DNA of 7,747 bases from Flavisolibacter sp. (GTDB lineage: Bacteria > Bacteroidota > Bacteroidia > Chitinophagales > Chitinophagaceae): contig JAICTW010000101.1 in the NCBI GenBank assembly GCA_025936195.1, positions 1 to 7,747 on the forward strand, given 5' to 3'. Positions 6,216-7,747 of the stretch are shown in pieces. The translations under genes were made by a program, and so were the position numbers. Under the pieces are notes generated by a model. It was not told the origin of the DNA and did no database searches. It saw only the letters and a program-made list of their open reading frames with translations. Each line of letters starts with the position of its first letter. Positions within the stretch are counted from its first letter, which is position 1.

Positions 6216-7181
6216 ATGAAAAGATCTTTTTTAACTGCTTTGCTTTTCTTACTCTGCCAGCATTGCTTTTGCTGGGGATTCTTTGCGCACAAAAAAATTA
6301 ATTACTACGCCGTTTTTTTATTGCCTCCGCAAATGATGGTTTTGTATAAATCCAATATTGATTTTATAACCGAACATGCAGTTGACCCGGATAAAAGAAG
6401 ATATGCAGTTGCAGAAGAAGGTGCCCGTCATTACATTGATATTGATCGTTACGGAACGTATCCTTTTGATTCCTTACCACGAAAATGGGAAGATGCCGTT
6501 GCTAAATTCTCGCAGGACAGCTTGATGGCAAACGGCATTGTGCCCTGGTGGATTCAGACCATGCAAAGAAGATTGACCAATGCCTTCAAAGAAAAAGACC
6601 AGGCCAAAATTTTAAAGCTCTCTGCCGAGATCGGACATTATATTGCCGACGCTCATGTGCCCTTGCATGCCTGCAGTAATCACAACGGACAGTTCACAGG
6701 ACAACAGGGTATTCATGGATTTTGGGAAAGCCGTGTTCCCGAATTACTTGCGGATAAGGAGTGGAATTTTTTTATCGGCAAAGCCGAATACATTAAAAAT
6801 CCCGGCATATTTATCTGGAAAAGAGTATTGGAAAGTGGTGCCGCAGCCGATACCGTTTTGCGTTATGAAAAAGAGTTGGATAAAAAATTTCCTTCCGATA
6901 AAAAATATGCATTTGAAAACCGCAACGGTGTTCTCGTCCGGCAATATTCGTCTGCTTATTCCATTGCTTATAATAAGTTGCTGAAAGGAATGATTGAAAG
7001 AAGAATGCGTCAATCCATCCATGCAGTGGCTTCATTCTGGTACACGGCCTGGGTAGACGCCGGCCAGCCTGATCTTACAAAACTTTCCAATAAAACTTTT
7101 TCAGAAGAAGATCTGAAAGAATTTGAATTTCTGAACCAGTCGTGGAGAGACAATAAAATGAAAGGGAGGGAAGAAAATTGA
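6216..7181 (+). CDS. Secreted zinc-dependent phospholipase C / S1-P1 nuclease-like protein
   Basis: A 321-residue exported hydrolase of the trinuclear-zinc superfamily that includes bacterial phospholipase C and fungal S1/P1 nuclease, so the predicted reaction is phosphodiester cleavage of phospholipid or nucleic acid. The N-terminus has a basic MKR, a hydrophobic core (LTALLFLLC) and a likely cleavage between Cys19 and Trp20. Mature Trp1 is itself a zinc ligand in this fold. The other probable ligands are His25, Asp57, His72 (in RHYIDID), His141, Asp145 and His151 (in HYIADAHVPLHA), and His167 with Glu171 (in HGFWES), giving the complete nine-ligand set at family spacing. The C-terminal third (about 205-321) is predicted mostly helical and lacks recognised motifs. 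ATG at 6216 gives the signal peptide directly. The gene is monocistronic or reads toward serC 66 bp away. Whether it acts on lipid or nucleic acid cannot be told. Confidence 0.85.
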   Translation: MKRSFLTALLFLLCQHCFCWGFFAHKKINYYAVFLLPPQMMVLYKSNIDFITEHAVDPDKRRYAVAEEGARHYIDIDRYGTYPFDSLPRKWEDAVAKFSQDSLMANGIVPWWIQTMQRRLTNAFKEKDQAKILKLSAEIGHYIADAHVPLHACSNHNGQFTGQQGIHGFWESRVPELLADKEWNFFIGKAEYIKNPGIFIWKRVLESGAAADTVLRYEKELDKKFPSDKKYAFENRNGVLVRQYSSAYSIAYNKLLKGMIERRMRQSIHAVASFWYTAWVDAGQPDLTKLSNKTFSEEDLKEFEFLNQSWRDNKMKGREEN

Positions 7182-7222
7182 CATATAAATTTATTTGAAC
7201 CCGTTAGCTGCATTCATTGATT

Positions 7223-7230
7223 TACATTTG
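7223..7230 (+). promoter_or_regulatory. Bacteroidota -7 promoter element for serC
   Basis: TACATTTG is an exact TAnnTTTG match, 17 bases before the serC ATG, nearly the same distance as the sucC box. The nearest TTTG upstream (7194-7197) is 25 bases away, beyond the usual 17-23, so the -33 element is uncertain. A separate promoter here suggests serC is not merely read through from the preceding gene. Confidence 0.55.
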
Positions 7231-7247
7231 CATTTCAATTCGAAGAA

Positions 7248-7747
7248 ATGAACGCAGAAACACAAGCAGGCAAAAATCTGAGTGCACCTTTCAAAAGCAC
7301 AGGAGCCATCCACAATTTTAATGCAGGTCCTTCTATTTTACCGAAAGAAGTTTTTGAAGAAGCCAGTCGCGCCATATTGAATTACAACAATACCGGTTTG
7401 TCTATTTTAGAAATTGGTCACCGCACCAAAATCTTCCAGGCTGTTGTAGATGAAGCCATAACAACTTTAAAGGAATTAATGCAATTAGATAGCGATCATG
7501 AAGTATTGTTTTTGCATGGCGGCGCTTCCACTCAGTTCTTCCAGGTGCCCATGAACCTGCTCGATGAAAAAGCGATGGCTTCCTATGCTGATACTGGTGT
7601 ATGGTCAACCAAGGCTGTTAAGGAAGCAAAGTTGTACGGTAAGGCTGAAGTGGTTTGCAGTTCCAGGGACAGGAACTACACCTATCTGCCCAAGCAATTT
7701 GAAGTGGATCCCTCATCCGTGTATTTGCATTTAACAACCAACAATAC
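7248..7747 (+). CDS. serC: Phosphoserine aminotransferase, N-terminal part (runs off the window)
   Basis: The first 166 codons of a PLP-dependent aminotransferase that converts 3-phosphohydroxypyruvate and glutamate to phosphoserine in serine synthesis; family members may also serve pyridoxal phosphate synthesis. HNFNAGPSILP (residues 22-32) is the hallmark N-terminal motif. GLSILEIGHRTK (50-61) is the next conserved block. LFLHGGASTQFFQVPMNLL (87-105) forms part of the PLP phosphate-binding region, and YADTGVWSTKA follows (113-123). The PLP lysine lies beyond the window edge. ATG at 7248 is the only in-frame ATG before the hallmark motif and follows a good -7 box, so it is preferred. It gives about 20 residues ahead of the conserved NFNAGPS, where most family members have only a few. 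No frameshift is seen in the visible part. Confidence 0.93.
   Translation, partial: MNAETQAGKNLSAPFKSTGAIHNFNAGPSILPKEVFEEASRAILNYNNTGLSILEIGHRTKIFQAVVDEAITTLKELMQLDSDHEVLFLHGGASTQFFQVPMNLLDEKAMASYADTGVWSTKAVKEAKLYGKAEVVCSSRDRNYTYLPKQFEVDPSSVYLHLTTNN

Overview
The window looks like an ordinary chromosomal segment of a Bacteroidota bacterium, probably in or near the Chitinophagaceae. The support is protein character (SucC, SerC, dCMP deaminase and the Trp-initiated zinc phospholipase/nuclease-like protein), AT-rich intergenic DNA, the absence of clear Shine-Dalgarno sequences, and exact TAnnTTTG promoter elements typical of the phylum's housekeeping sigma factor. The lineage is inferred from the sequence alone. 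No tRNA, rRNA, CRISPR array, insertion sequence, phage gene or integration site was found.

Layout. Bases 1-76 hold a strong symmetrical terminator hairpin. An esterase of the Fes/esterase D type lies on the minus strand (77-880). A 169-bp divergent spacer leads to a compact plus-strand cluster at 1050-3754: an ATP-grasp ligase, a Uma2-family PD-(D/E)XK protein and a YbdK-type GCS2 carboxylate-amine ligase, separated by only 6 and 5 bp. A small conserved-looking ORF of unknown function follows (3879-4142), then sucC (4297-5511). The dCMP deaminase gene converges on sucC from the minus strand (5581-6078). A divergent spacer separates it from a secreted zinc-dependent phospholipase C/S1-P1 nuclease-like protein (6216-7181). 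The start of serC runs off the right edge (7248 onward).

How the genes work together. The housekeeping genes (sucC in the TCA cycle, the dCMP deaminase in dTMP supply, serC in serine synthesis) are independent single units with their own signals. The exception is the three-gene cluster. Its GCS2 and ATP-grasp enzymes are both of ATP-dependent carboxylate-amine ligase type, which recalls the two-step gshA/gshB logic of glutathione synthesis, and a Uma2 nuclease-fold protein sits between them. The product is unknown; this is the most interesting locus in the window.
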